A stretch of DNA of 30,200 nucleotides. Source: a bacterium Ga0077546 (GTDB taxonomy: Bacteria > Cyanobacteriota > Vampirovibrionia > Obscuribacterales > Obscuribacteraceae). The translations under genes and the position numbers were made by a program. The DNA lies in contig LNEX01000328.1 in NCBI GenBank assembly GCA_001464165.1, positions 1 to 30,200 on the forward strand, read 5' to 3'. Numbering within the stretch: position 1 is the stretch's first letter; each line of letters begins with the position of its first letter. A model generated the notes under the pieces. It was given only the letters and a program-made list of their open reading frames with translations. It had not been told where the DNA came from and searched no databases. Positions 1 through 7,347 of the stretch are shown piece by piece.

Positions 1-103
1 TTTCTCGCAGCCTGGTTTCGAGAGGTTCGATATCGACCGCAGGCGCACTAAAGCCTTTCACGACAAGCTGTAAGTATTTGTTCCGATCATTATTTTTGCT
101 CAC
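1..103 (-). CDS. Partial N-terminus of an unidentified protein (cut by window edge)
   Basis: On the minus strand an open frame begins with GTG at 103 and runs without a stop to the window edge (about 34 codons, starting MSKNNDRNKYLQLVV). A GGTG-type purine stretch lies about 8 nt upstream of the GTG. I do not recognise the family from this fragment. An alternative is a plus-strand gene ending with TAA at 71-73, whose last residues would be FHDKL; both frames have plausible codon use, so the direction is uncertain. From here to the next gene at 332 I see only an imperfect palindrome (TGCTAATTTAGCA, 247-259) and the ribosome binding site of the next gene. Confidence 0.35.
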   Translation of the reverse strand, partial: MSKNNDRNKYLQLVVKGFSAPAVDIEPLETRLRE

Positions 104-331
104 TTAAATCACCAAGTGCCTATTTGCAGATTATACGCTTCGAATACTGCGCTTTTCGCAGGACCATCTAAAGACCTATATTTGTGAGTGTTTCGGCTTG
201 GGAGCCTCTCCACGCATTCTCATCTACCTGGTTCACCAGTAAAGAGTGCTAATTTAGCAATTTTTACTGCCCCTCCTAATTATCTTCGCTGGCCCGTATA
301 ACTTGCTTATGTAGGATGAGAGGGTAAGACT

Positions 332-1042
332 ATGTCAGTTTTGCAGAGCCAAGCACCAGGGGCGCTCGTGCCCGTTGACTCTACTAGTCGAAAGAGCCGC
401 TCTAATCTTGCTAGTCGCAACTGCGGTGGCGGCGCCATTGCTGAGTTTGGTCCAGCTCTAGGCATCCTGCTAATTTGCTTCTTCTTCCCTCTTCTCAATA
501 TGCTTATCTTAGGGGTCTCCTACTGCCTCTGTATGGTTCTTAATTACACTCAGGTACATGAGGCATCTCTAGTACATATGAATGATGCTGTAAATTTGAC
601 TGGACCTGTCTGCAAGGAAATTACTGATCAGTGGTTGGCTGGTATGGGTAAGTTTGTTAAGTCTCAGGGTTATCCGCATACTGTCGTTAGCTATCGCGAC
701 GGCCAGACAACAGGTAGCGTCACCGATCGCATTGCCGTGGTGCAAACCACAGTGGTTTGCCACCCGATGTTGAGCATTCCTTTGTTGGGAGCCACTGTGC
801 CTGGACTAAATGCTCCCATGGCGTTCTCACTGTCTAGTGAAAGCACCATGGAAAATCCAGACAACGCGCCAACTGGAATGAATGGCCAAAGTCAAAATGC
901 CAAAATGGTTTCTTCTGGTGCTTCGTCTGATGGTTCTTCTGGTAGCCAGCAACTTGCCCCACTTGATCGTGGTGGCTGGGATCACAATGATTTGAGAATA
1001 GCGGTTCCTCGGGCTTTACTGCTAGGTTCTAGTGATCTTTGA
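332..1042 (+). CDS. TadE-like pilus-assembly/pseudopilin-type membrane protein
   Basis: This is a 236-residue protein with one strong hydrophobic segment at about residues 36-66, preceded by GGGAIAEFGPALG. A short polar N-terminus, an [A/V]EF motif at the start of the membrane helix and a single helix followed by an extracytoplasmic domain are typical of TadE/TadG-like proteins of tight-adherence (Flp) pili. The C-terminal third (from about residue 165) is rich in Ser, Gly, Asn and Gln and probably disordered. The ATG at 332 is well supported by a GAGAGGG Shine-Dalgarno about 8 nt upstream. No other tad gene is visible, so the functional link to a pilus is inference. Its stop overlaps the 3' end of the convergent TPR gene by 14 nt. 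Confidence 0.6.
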   Translation: MSVLQSQAPGALVPVDSTSRKSRSNLASRNCGGGAIAEFGPALGILLICFFFPLLNMLILGVSYCLCMVLNYTQVHEASLVHMNDAVNLTGPVCKEITDQWLAGMGKFVKSQGYPHTVVSYRDGQTTGSVTDRIAVVQTTVVCHPMLSIPLLGATVPGLNAPMAFSLSSESTMENPDNAPTGMNGQSQNAKMVSSGASSDGSSGSQQLAPLDRGGWDHNDLRIAVPRALLLGSSDL

Positions 1043-2318
1043 TATTAGAATTGCTCGAATAGTAAGCTTTGCGAATAGCTTTGCCTTCATGTGATTGTTG
1101 AACTGATTTCGGTAGGCCATCTAGCACGGCTTTGGCTTTGATAAGCATGCTTTTGCTCTGCAACGGCTGGTCTAAGCGTTTTAAAATCGCAGCGGCGTTG
1201 GTCAAGGTGATGGCGTAAGAAATATCTTTGTGTCCGATGGTTTTACTAGTTGTTTCTCTCAGTTTAATTGCCTGCTGTATGGCCTCAAGTGCTTGTTGTT
1301 GCTGCCCTTTGGTGGATAGCCGACTGGCTTGATTGGTTAGGGCTTCAGCATATTCTTGCTGATAGCGAATGAGATCTGGATGATCAGCAGCTAGTTTTTT
1401 GCCACCACTTTTGACAACTTGTTGCAGCAAGTTTAGTGATTTCTGTGAGTCAGGTTCTGCTTCTCTAGCGTCGAGCAATGCAGCAAGATTGGCCATGGCA
1501 TTCAATGTTTCAGGATGATCATCTCCGAGTTTGTTTTTTCTGATTTCTAAAGCCAGAGATAAATGTTCTCTTGCCTTGGCGTTCTGACCTAGTTTAAATT
1601 CAGTACAGCCTAGGTCTAAATATGAGTTGGCAATATCTAGGTTTTCCTTGTCTAGGTTTCCCTTGTCGCCAGCCGCTATAGCTAATCGTAGAGCTAGTCC
1701 GCGTTTCAAAATAGTGATGGCTTGCTGATAGCTGCCCATCCAAAAATATAGTGCGCCTAAATTATTTGTGGCTGTGGCAAATAACTCTTTGTCGCCGTTT
1801 GAAGTTTTTACAGTGGCGATGGCTTTTTCTAAGTTGCTTTGAGCTTCAGGATATTTGCCTTGTTGCCTTAGTGCATTAGCGAGCACAACTCGATGCCGAG
1901 CTAAGATGTTTTCGCTAAGTTTAGCCTGTCGCCCCAAAGACAGGGCTCTTCTGGCGTTTTGTTCTGAGTCTGCATATTGGCCCATGCTGTTATTGAGCAA
2001 AGCTAAATAGTTATATGCCGCGGCCAGCCTCTCTGGTGAAGGATTTTTGCTGTTCTGGATTTGGCTAAGGCCGAGCTTAATTTGACGTAGAGCTTGGGGA
2101 TAATTGCCATGCCGTCTGTCATGCTCACCAGCTGCGATTTTCTCTTCTGCGCTTGTATCTTGAGCTGTGGCAGGTGTTTCGTGCTGAGTGGTGCCGTCAA
2201 TTCGAGTCGTGCCTTCGTGCTGCATACTACTTTCATGCTGCGGTTTGGCTGCAGCTGGGCTGCTCAGCAATGACAGGCTGCTAATTGTCAGTAAAAGGCT
2301 TACGGCCGAAAGTTTCAT
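1029..2318 (-). CDS. Exported tetratricopeptide repeat (TPR) protein
   Basis: The 429-residue product starts with a clear signal peptide (MKLSAVSLLLTISSLSLL, then SSPAAA at about residues 19-24), so it is probably periplasmic or outer-membrane associated. Residues 25-55 are Gln/Thr/His-rich, including repeated QHE and GTT motifs. From about residue 60 onward there are helical pairs of TPR type, with the kinesin-light-chain-like wording LGDDHPETLNAMANLAALL. Such repeats normally mediate protein-protein contacts; no catalytic domain is visible. The promoter region contains a degenerate 10-bp tandem repeat. The start codon lacks a strong Shine-Dalgarno. A specific partner cannot be named from sequence. 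Confidence 0.8.
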   Translation of the reverse strand: MKLSAVSLLLTISSLSLLSSPAAAKPQHESSMQHEGTTRIDGTTQHETPATAQDTSAEEKIAAGEHDRRHGNYPQALRQIKLGLSQIQNSKNPSPERLAAAYNYLALLNNSMGQYADSEQNARRALSLGRQAKLSENILARHRVVLANALRQQGKYPEAQSNLEKAIATVKTSNGDKELFATATNNLGALYFWMGSYQQAITILKRGLALRLAIAAGDKGNLDKENLDIANSYLDLGCTEFKLGQNAKAREHLSLALEIRKNKLGDDHPETLNAMANLAALLDAREAEPDSQKSLNLLQQVVKSGGKKLAADHPDLIRYQQEYAEALTNQASRLSTKGQQQQALEAIQQAIKLRETTSKTIGHKDISYAITLTNAAAILKRLDQPLQSKSMLIKAKAVLDGLPKSVQQSHEGKAIRKAYYSSNSNIKDH

Positions 2319-2320
2319 TT

Positions 2321-2370
2321 GTTGATCTTAGTAGATCTCAGTTGACCTTAGTTGAGCTTGGTTGGTTTTG
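2321..2370. repeat. Degenerate 10-bp tandem repeat upstream of the TPR gene
   Basis: Five consecutive 10-nt units lie directly before the TPR start codon (2318, minus strand): GTTGATCTTA, GTAGATCTCA, GTTGACCTTA, GTTGAGCTTG and GTTGGTTTTG. The period is almost one DNA helical turn. It lies in the 5' untranslated or promoter region of the TPR gene. It could be a slippage product or a phased protein-binding array; the sequence alone does not decide. Confidence 0.75.
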
Positions 2371-2414
2371 TGGATCTGATCATGATATTTTCGAGGAAGT
2401 GATGGAGTTTCTCC

Positions 2415-2437
2415 GCGCTTCTGCTAATCTGCACTAG
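2415..2437 (+). promoter_or_regulatory. 23-nt element, copy 1 (possible extended -10 promoter) upstream of the LRR gene
   Basis: GCGCTTCTGCTAATCTGCA followed by CTAG matches the element at 3477-3499 at 21 of 23 positions. It contains TG-C-TAATCT (2422-2430), which resembles an extended -10 box (TGnTATAAT). No convincing -35 is seen. If transcription starts about 7 nt downstream, the leader before the GTG start at 2452 would be only about 14 nt. Confidence 0.45.
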
Positions 2438-2451
2438 TCAGCATTGACACA

Positions 2452-3468
2452 GTGGTGAGCAAAAGATTGTACCAAAAGCCTCCGTTGAGTATTTTTGCTA
2501 AAGTTGCGACTGCTGCAGCCGCTCTGCTGGCTCTGTTTCTTGCAGGGATAGACCGAAGCAACGGCGAGTCAGGCGAGCGTATTTTGTCGTTTTCGCCTAG
2601 CTATTCTGTTGGCAATCTAATGGCCGTACAAGGTGTTCCATCAGTATTCGGCTCTTGCAAGGGTAGTTTAGTTGCCGAAGCGCGTGGGGTGGTCAAATTG
2701 CCACCTGGCAAGCAGATCAAGTTTGCCCCCAACGGCACTTTCTATCAGCATCCTGAATGTCTTTTGAAATTGCCGCGAGATGCTTTCGATTTTGTTGAGT
2801 TGAGCTTCTTGTCAATGGCCGATGAGGAAGATGCTTTTTGCGATCGAGCAATTCCTTATCTCGGCCATATAACATCATTGAAGGGAATTGATTTAGACAA
2901 TTCTGATGCTAGCGATAAGGGCTTATCGCAATTGCCAGCAATGCCGCAATTGCAGATGCTCACAGCATGCGAGAGTAAGGTTTCTGGTACTTGTTTGCCT
3001 AAGCTTTTGGCATGTAAAAAACTGGCAGCATTCCGTTTGAGCAATGTAGTAGTAAACAATGAAAGTCTGCGTTGGTTGAAAGATTTTCCCCAACTTCAAC
3101 GGCTAGGTCTTGTGAGAGTTGATTTATCTATGAGAGGTATTGAACATCTTAGTAAGTGCAGAGAATTGCAATTGCTTGATATTGATTACAACTACCGGCT
3201 CGATGACAAAGCAGTGCCATATCTTTTGAAGCTCGCCAAGCTAAAGACGTTATGGATAGGTGAAACCAGTATTTCGGTGCAAGGGTTAGAGCAGTTGGGT
3301 AAGCTTCACGTGGTCAGTATCAAACTGCCTAAGTCATTCTATAAGTACTCGGCGAAAGATCAGCAGCGTATTCGGCTCGCTTTTCCGGCGGTTGCCTTCG
3401 GTAGCCAAAAAAAGACATCCAAGCCCGATTCTTTTAATGAAACTATGTTTGCACCAGTGACACGGTAG
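2452..3468 (+). CDS. Leucine-rich-repeat protein with N-terminal membrane anchor
   Basis: The product is 338 residues. Residues about 14-32 form a hydrophobic segment (FAKVATAAAALLALFLAGI), either an uncleaved anchor or a signal peptide, so the rest is likely extracytoplasmic. From about residue 135 to 290 there are irregular leucine-rich repeats of about 24 residues (for example LQMLTACESKVSGTCLPKLL and LQRLGLVRVDLSMRGIEHL), of the kind used for protein binding. The start is one of two consecutive GTG codons (2452 or 2455); neither has a clear Shine-Dalgarno, which fits a very short leader from the upstream element. The function is unknown. It is followed closely by the CDGSH gene, which has its own copy of the upstream element. 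Confidence 0.65.
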   Translation: MVSKRLYQKPPLSIFAKVATAAAALLALFLAGIDRSNGESGERILSFSPSYSVGNLMAVQGVPSVFGSCKGSLVAEARGVVKLPPGKQIKFAPNGTFYQHPECLLKLPRDAFDFVELSFLSMADEEDAFCDRAIPYLGHITSLKGIDLDNSDASDKGLSQLPAMPQLQMLTACESKVSGTCLPKLLACKKLAAFRLSNVVVNNESLRWLKDFPQLQRLGLVRVDLSMRGIEHLSKCRELQLLDIDYNYRLDDKAVPYLLKLAKLKTLWIGETSISVQGLEQLGKLHVVSIKLPKSFYKYSAKDQQRIRLAFPAVAFGSQKKTSKPDSFNETMFAPVTR

Positions 3469-3476
3469 TTTTGTCG

Positions 3477-3499
3477 GCGCTTCTGCTAACCTGCAGTAG
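3477..3499 (+). promoter_or_regulatory. 23-nt element, copy 2 (possible extended -10 promoter) upstream of the CDGSH gene
   Basis: GCGCTTCTGCTAACCTGCA followed by GTAG differs from copy 1 (2415-2437) at two positions. TG-C-TAACCT (3484-3492) is an extended -10-like match. A start of transcription near 3500 would leave a leader of about 25 nt that carries the GGAG ribosome binding site at 3514-3517, which is consistent with a promoter role. Confidence 0.45.
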
Positions 3500-3524
3500 A
3501 CACCAATGGAAATGGAGATTGAAT

Positions 3525-3743
3525 ATGTCTGAAATCAAGATAACAGTTAAGAAAAATGGTCCTCTTCTTGTGGATGGCCCATTTGAGTTGAAAGATCATG
3601 ATGGCAACCCTATAGCAGTTCCAAGACAGCCTTGTGCTCTTTGTCGTTGTGGTGCATCGGCTAACAAGCCTTTCTGTGATGGCACCCACAGCAAAATTGG
3701 CTTCGATGCTGCAGCAGCAGTTGTGCCGGAGAGTAAGGAATAA
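3525..3743 (+). CDS. CDGSH-type iron-sulfur domain protein (mitoNEET family)
   Basis: This 72-residue protein carries the full family signature in CRCGASANKPFCDGTH: C-x-C-x2-S-x3-P-x-C-D-G-T-H. Its three Cys and one His bind a [2Fe-2S] cluster. CDGSH proteins act in Fe-S or electron transfer and redox sensing. There is no signal peptide or membrane segment, so it is probably cytosolic. The start at ATG 3525 is preferred because GGAG lies 7 nt upstream; an in-frame extension back to 3471 would add 18 residues unlike the family. It fits the Fe-S theme of the window but is not adjacent to the SUF operon. Confidence 0.88.
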   Translation: MSEIKITVKKNGPLLVDGPFELKDHDGNPIAVPRQPCALCRCGASANKPFCDGTHSKIGFDAAAAVVPESKE

Positions 3744-3759
3744 TCAGCGCAACTTAGCT

Positions 3760-4680
3760 CTACTGCCCGCCAGCGCCTACTTGTACTTCATACGGTAGGC
3801 TCGCTCCCAATGGCGGTCTGGCAAATGGAGCAGCTGCCGAGATCGCCTTGAGAGCGGCACTGTCTGTTTCTTTGTTACCAGAGCTAGTGATAATCTTGGC
3901 GGCAGATACTTTGCCGGCTTCATCTATTTTGAATTGCACTTTAGGAAACGGCGCCGTTATGCCTTTTTCTTTCCATTTCAGTTGCAGAGAATTAGTTATC
4001 TCGTTTTTGTAGGCAGTGAAATCGGTTGGTCTGAATGACAGTCCACCGGCGCGTCCTACTTCAGGGGGAATGTCTTTTATTGGTGCTTTCATGTTGGTCG
4101 GCACCGTTCCGGGCGTGCTATTTACACCATTGGCATTGCTTGAGCCGCTGGCAGCTTTTGGTGGCAAATAGACCTCGCCCATTTTTGCTGTCTGAGGCTC
4201 TGCTTTTTGAGGCACGTAGACATCACCGAGAGTAGCTTTCGTGCTTTCTTTCTGCGGAGGATTCTTCGTTTGATTCTTTTTCGATTCTTCAGCTTGGGCT
4301 GGAGTAAACAGTGAAATAGCTAAAGCGAAGGCAGCCACAATTTTTGTTTTGAGCCAGCGGGAAGCGTCGCGAATTTTACGCAGTGAACGCGGGCAATTGT
4401 CGGTCATGATTGTGCCGTCAGGGCGGCGATATAGCCTGGCACAAACTCGACCTTGCTCGCGCCCTTTCGCAAATACGGCTTCTGCTTCTTTGTCGGTGAG
4501 ATTGGCGATGTTGTAGACGTTCAGGCTGCATTGACCACAGAAACGTACGCTATCGTTGCCTGTCATTTTGTCCCAGCTACTTTCGCAGGGCGTTTCAATA
4601 AAAGCTTGGCTGAGAAGATTTGGCTTAGCGAATATTTCTACTGCTATTTCGAGTGGTTGATCATTTTCGTTGTTGAGCAT
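3760..4680 (-). CDS. Five-cysteine-domain / TonB-C-terminal membrane protein, paralogue D
   Basis: This 306-residue protein is the last gene of a four-gene operon. Residues about 30-110 form a conserved domain: PCxxxWDKM, then RFCGQCSLNVYNIANLTDKE, then RVCARLYRRPDGT, then DNCPR. The five conserved Cys include a CxxC, suggesting metal binding or a disulfide-type fold. A hydrophobic segment follows at about 113-127, ending in TPAQA, a signal-peptidase-like site. The linker has two copies of a [LM]GxVY[VL]P motif. The C-terminal ~95 residues (VQFKIDEAGKVSAAKI, SSGNKETDSAALKA, AAPFARPP) match TonB/TolA-type C-terminal domains. I infer a cytosolic N-domain and a periplasmic C-domain. Similar N-domains occur in Bacteroidetes and other phyla, from recall. 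The gap to the upstream gene is 1 nt. Confidence 0.75.
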   Translation of the reverse strand: MLNNENDQPLEIAVEIFAKPNLLSQAFIETPCESSWDKMTGNDSVRFCGQCSLNVYNIANLTDKEAEAVFAKGREQGRVCARLYRRPDGTIMTDNCPRSLRKIRDASRWLKTKIVAAFALAISLFTPAQAEESKKNQTKNPPQKESTKATLGDVYVPQKAEPQTAKMGEVYLPPKAASGSSNANGVNSTPGTVPTNMKAPIKDIPPEVGRAGGLSFRPTDFTAYKNEITNSLQLKWKEKGITAPFPKVQFKIDEAGKVSAAKIITSSGNKETDSAALKAISAAAPFARPPLGASLPYEVQVGAGGQ

Positions 4681-4681
4681 T

Positions 4682-5515
4682 TTACTTCGCCTTCTCGTCT
4701 TTAGGAGCTGTCGCTGGATTGACAGCAGGGCCTACTCTAACCCGGCCCATCTTGTGAGTAATTGGAGCTCCCCCAAGTGGTTTTTCTTGAGACTTGATAA
4801 CGCTTTGTTCTACTGTTGTTGGCTCTTTTTTCTTTGAATCTTTTTTTTGCGGTTCGCCTTCATGAGGCTCCACTTTAACAGGCCTAACCGCAGATGGTGC
4901 TGCGATTTTGCCGAGTTCTGCCTGTTCCGCTGGTGTGGGCACTCTGATGGCTCCCATCGTTGGTCTTACTTGATTGGTACCTGGATTAGCAACTGGATTA
5001 GCAACTTGATTGCCACCTTTTGTTGTTTTATCGGCCTCGGTCTTACCTCCTTTTTTAGATTTTGCTTTTACTTCGTCCCAATTAAGAACAAATTCTGGTT
5101 CATCTTTTGCCTGTGACTTTGTTTGATTTGGGTTGTCTGCTTGAGCTGGAGCTGCTAATGACGCCAGTAAACCGAAGCAGGCGACTATTTTTGTTTTAAG
5201 CCATCTTGAAGCGTTGCGAATTTTGCGTAGCGCCCTTGGACAATTGTCAGTCATAACGGTGCCATCTGGCCTGCGGTAAAGGCGGGCGCAGAGACTCGCT
5301 CCGTTGGTGCCTTTGGCGAATACTGCTTCGGCTTCTTTGTCTGTCATGTTGGCAATGTTGTAAACGTTCAGGCTGCACTGACTGCAAAATCGCACGCTGT
5401 CGTTGCCGGTCATTTTGTCCCAGCTAGTGGGGCAGGGTATTTCAATGAAGGCACGGTCTTTGAGTGGGCCAGGTTGGGCGAATGTTTCTACTGCATCTGA
5501 GTCATTGCAATTCAT
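4682..5515 (-). CDS. Five-cysteine-domain membrane protein, paralogue C, lacking the TonB-like domain
   Basis: This 277-residue paralogue has the same N-terminal block as its neighbours (PCPTSWDKMTGNDSVRFC, SQCSLNVYNIANMTDKE, SLCARLYRRPDGT, DNCPRALRK) and a hydrophobic segment at about residues 112-127 ending APAQA. Beyond that it diverges. It is Lys-, Glu-, Pro- and Asn-rich, with a 4-residue repeat (VANP-type) coded by a 12-bp tandem repeat. Two short motifs, TMGAIRVPTP and HKMGRVRVGP, recall the MGxVxVP linker motif of paralogue D. No TonB-like C-terminal domain is found. It is either a truncated or rearranged copy, or a regulatory partner of the others. It lies 14 nt after paralogue B and is surely co-transcribed with it. 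Confidence 0.72.
   Translation of the reverse strand: MNCNDSDAVETFAQPGPLKDRAFIEIPCPTSWDKMTGNDSVRFCSQCSLNVYNIANMTDKEAEAVFAKGTNGASLCARLYRRPDGTVMTDNCPRALRKIRNASRWLKTKIVACFGLLASLAAPAQADNPNQTKSQAKDEPEFVLNWDEVKAKSKKGGKTEADKTTKGGNQVANPVANPGTNQVRPTMGAIRVPTPAEQAELGKIAAPSAVRPVKVEPHEGEPQKKDSKKKEPTTVEQSVIKSQEKPLGGAPITHKMGRVRVGPAVNPATAPKDEKAK
4969..5016. repeat. 12-bp tandem repeat inside paralogue C
   Basis: Four 12-nt units run in register: CTTGATTGGTAC, CTGGATTAGCAA, CTGGATTAGCAA and CTTGATTGCCAC. The middle two are identical. Being a multiple of three, changes in copy number keep the frame; on the minus strand they encode a VANP/GTNQ-like linker repeat. Confidence 0.8.
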
Positions 5516-5529
5516 AACTGGAGCCTCTC

Positions 5530-6342
5530 TTATAGTCTTTCTTGGGTAAAGCGATATTCCATTTTTAGTGGCAGTGTAATAGATGTCGGTGGCTTTTCAA
5601 ATGGTGCTGCTTCTTTTACGGCCTTGAGAGCAGCTTTGTCTTGTTTTTTGTTACCACTACTTTCTTTGATGGCAATATTTTCCACACTGCCATCTGCTTT
5701 GACCGTAAATTTTACTGATGGGAATGGAGCAACCAAGCCATTCTTCTTGCCAGCGGCATTGATGCTAACAAAAATTTTGGCGGCATATTGATCTTTTTCG
5801 CTGGGGCGGAAGCTGATGCCACCGGGCAGGGGAATGTCAGGTCTGCTTGGTGCGTTTCTTGTCTCGACCGGCTTTACCATGACGTTTCCGGTCTTAGGAG
5901 CGGTGCAGCTATTCTGATTGGTGTCTTTTGATTTGGCCGCTTTTGTCTCTTCGCTGTTAGCGGCAGATGGAGTCAATAGAGCCATGGCCAGGGTGCTGGC
6001 GGCAATAATTTTTGCTTTCAACCATTTTGAAGCATCGCGAACTTTCCGTAGGGCTCGGGGGCAATTATCAGTGACGATTGTGCCGTCGGGGCGGCGATAG
6101 AGTAGTGCGCAAACTCTTCCGCCATTCTCTTGAGTTTTGCCTTCGGCGCCCTTACTCAGCACGGCTTCGGCTTCTTTGTCTGTAAGATTGGCAATGTTGT
6201 AAACATTGAGATGACATAGGTGGCAAAAGCGCACACTGTCCGAGCCTTTCATTTTGTCCCAGGTTGTGGGGCAAGGTGTTTCGACGAAGGCTCGATCAAG
6301 CAAACTTTCTGATTTTACAAAAACTGGCTCATTGTCCATCAT
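5530..6342 (-). CDS. Five-cysteine-domain / TonB-C-terminal membrane protein, paralogue B
   Basis: This 270-residue protein has the conserved N-domain at about residues 18-105 (PCPTTWDKM, RFCHLCHLNVYNIANLTDKE, RVCALLYRRPDGT, DNCPRALRK), with a 6-8 residue insertion before the fourth Cys (EGKTQENGG). A hydrophobic segment at about 110-125 ends in TPSAA. The C-terminal ~90 residues (VKFTVKADGSVENIAIKESS, KQDKAALKAVKEAAPFEKPP) are a good match to the TonB/TolA C-terminal fold. The start is either of two adjacent ATG codons (6342 or 6339); AAGGAG lies 4 to 7 nt upstream and mildly favours the second. It overlaps the 3' end of paralogue A by 14 nt, indicating translational coupling. Confidence 0.75.
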   Translation of the reverse strand: MMDNEPVFVKSESLLDRAFVETPCPTTWDKMKGSDSVRFCHLCHLNVYNIANLTDKEAEAVLSKGAEGKTQENGGRVCALLYRRPDGTIVTDNCPRALRKVRDASKWLKAKIIAASTLAMALLTPSAANSEETKAAKSKDTNQNSCTAPKTGNVMVKPVETRNAPSRPDIPLPGGISFRPSEKDQYAAKIFVSINAAGKKNGLVAPFPSVKFTVKADGSVENIAIKESSGNKKQDKAALKAVKEAAPFEKPPTSITLPLKMEYRFTQERL

Positions 6343-7174
6343 TTTGCTCCTTGGCCTGAATATGGAATCTCCGTTCGGTTATAGGTTCGCCCAGTTTGGC
6401 ATCGAATGTGAACTCTACATCTAATGGTGCGACATTTAGTGGCGGCGGAGGAAGAGGCAGTGACTTTTTTACGGCCTTCAAGGCTTCTTCGTCTAAGGCC
6501 GGCTGCTTTGAGGTTTTTATTACCTTAAGCCGTGAGATTGCCCCGTTTTTTTCGATAGTAAAGCTCACTGAAGTTGCCAGTTCTTGGTCCGATTGTTTTG
6601 GATTACCTGCCTGTTTCCAGGCTTTGGAAAATGTAGTACTTAATTGCTGCATGTAACTAGTAAGATCCGGCATGGCCGGAACGCCAGCAAGTGCAGGAGC
6701 TGGATTCTTTTCATAGTCCGGTGAGACAACTGGTTTTACCGATTGCAACGCCGTCGAATTCGATTTGCTTGGCTGCGGGGCTACTTTTACTTTGTCTTTG
6801 TCGTTTGAAGCTGCACTGGGAAGGTTGGCCGAAAGAAAGAGAGTGGCTAAAGCTGCTACTTTCGCTACGGCGGTAAAGGTTCTATTGCGCCAATCGCGCA
6901 GACGACGCAGGGCGCGAGGGCAGTTGTCGGTCATGACCGTGCCGTCTGGGCGGCGGTAGATTCTTGTGCACATTCTGTTGCCGTTGAGATTTTGGCTAAA
7001 AATTTCCTGCGCTTCACTATCGCTGAATTGCGCAATATTGTAGACATTCAACTTACAAGAGTGGCAGAAGCGCACACTTTCGCTGCCGGTCATTTCATTC
7101 CAGTCGGCAGTGCAGGGCGTGTCGATGATGACACTCTGCGCTAGGTTGGCGGCGGTAATTTTAATTGAGTGCAT
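6329..7174 (-). CDS. Five-cysteine-domain / TonB-C-terminal membrane protein, paralogue A (first gene of operon)
   Basis: This 281-residue protein is the most divergent member. Its N-domain begins within 20 residues of the start (DTPCTADWNEM, RFCHSCKLNVYNIAQFSDSE, RMCTRIYRRPDGT, DNCPRALRR). A hydrophobic segment (about residues 104-122) ends LPSAA. A Pro/Ser/Lys linker is followed by a TonB/TolA-like domain (SVSFTIEKNGAISRLKVIKT, LDEEALKAVKKSLPLPPPP). The start ATG at 7174 has only a weak GAG-type ribosome site. The 173 bp between it and the divergent hydrolase gene (7348) must carry the operon promoter, but I could not identify one with confidence. No TonB-dependent receptor or ExbBD genes are in the window, so a role in TonB energy transduction is not established. 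Confidence 0.75.
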   Translation of the reverse strand: MHSIKITAANLAQSVIIDTPCTADWNEMTGSESVRFCHSCKLNVYNIAQFSDSEAQEIFSQNLNGNRMCTRIYRRPDGTVMTDNCPRALRRLRDWRNRTFTAVAKVAALATLFLSANLPSAASNDKDKVKVAPQPSKSNSTALQSVKPVVSPDYEKNPAPALAGVPAMPDLTSYMQQLSTTFSKAWKQAGNPKQSDQELATSVSFTIEKNGAISRLKVIKTSKQPALDEEALKAVKKSLPLPPPPLNVAPLDVEFTFDAKLGEPITERRFHIQAKEQNDGQ

Positions 7175-7347
7175 AGGCTCATTGTTTCAGGTTGGCGTAC
7201 AGCAACATACCCGGGCATTCCCAATCTATATTCAGTATTTTCACTAGGAGCGACTCGAAAAACCCCAGTTTTAGGAAGTGGCAGCACTCGGCCGCAATTG
7301 CCGGAATATCTTGTAGAATCTTTCGGCTTGGTGGTTTTGGGGTATTT

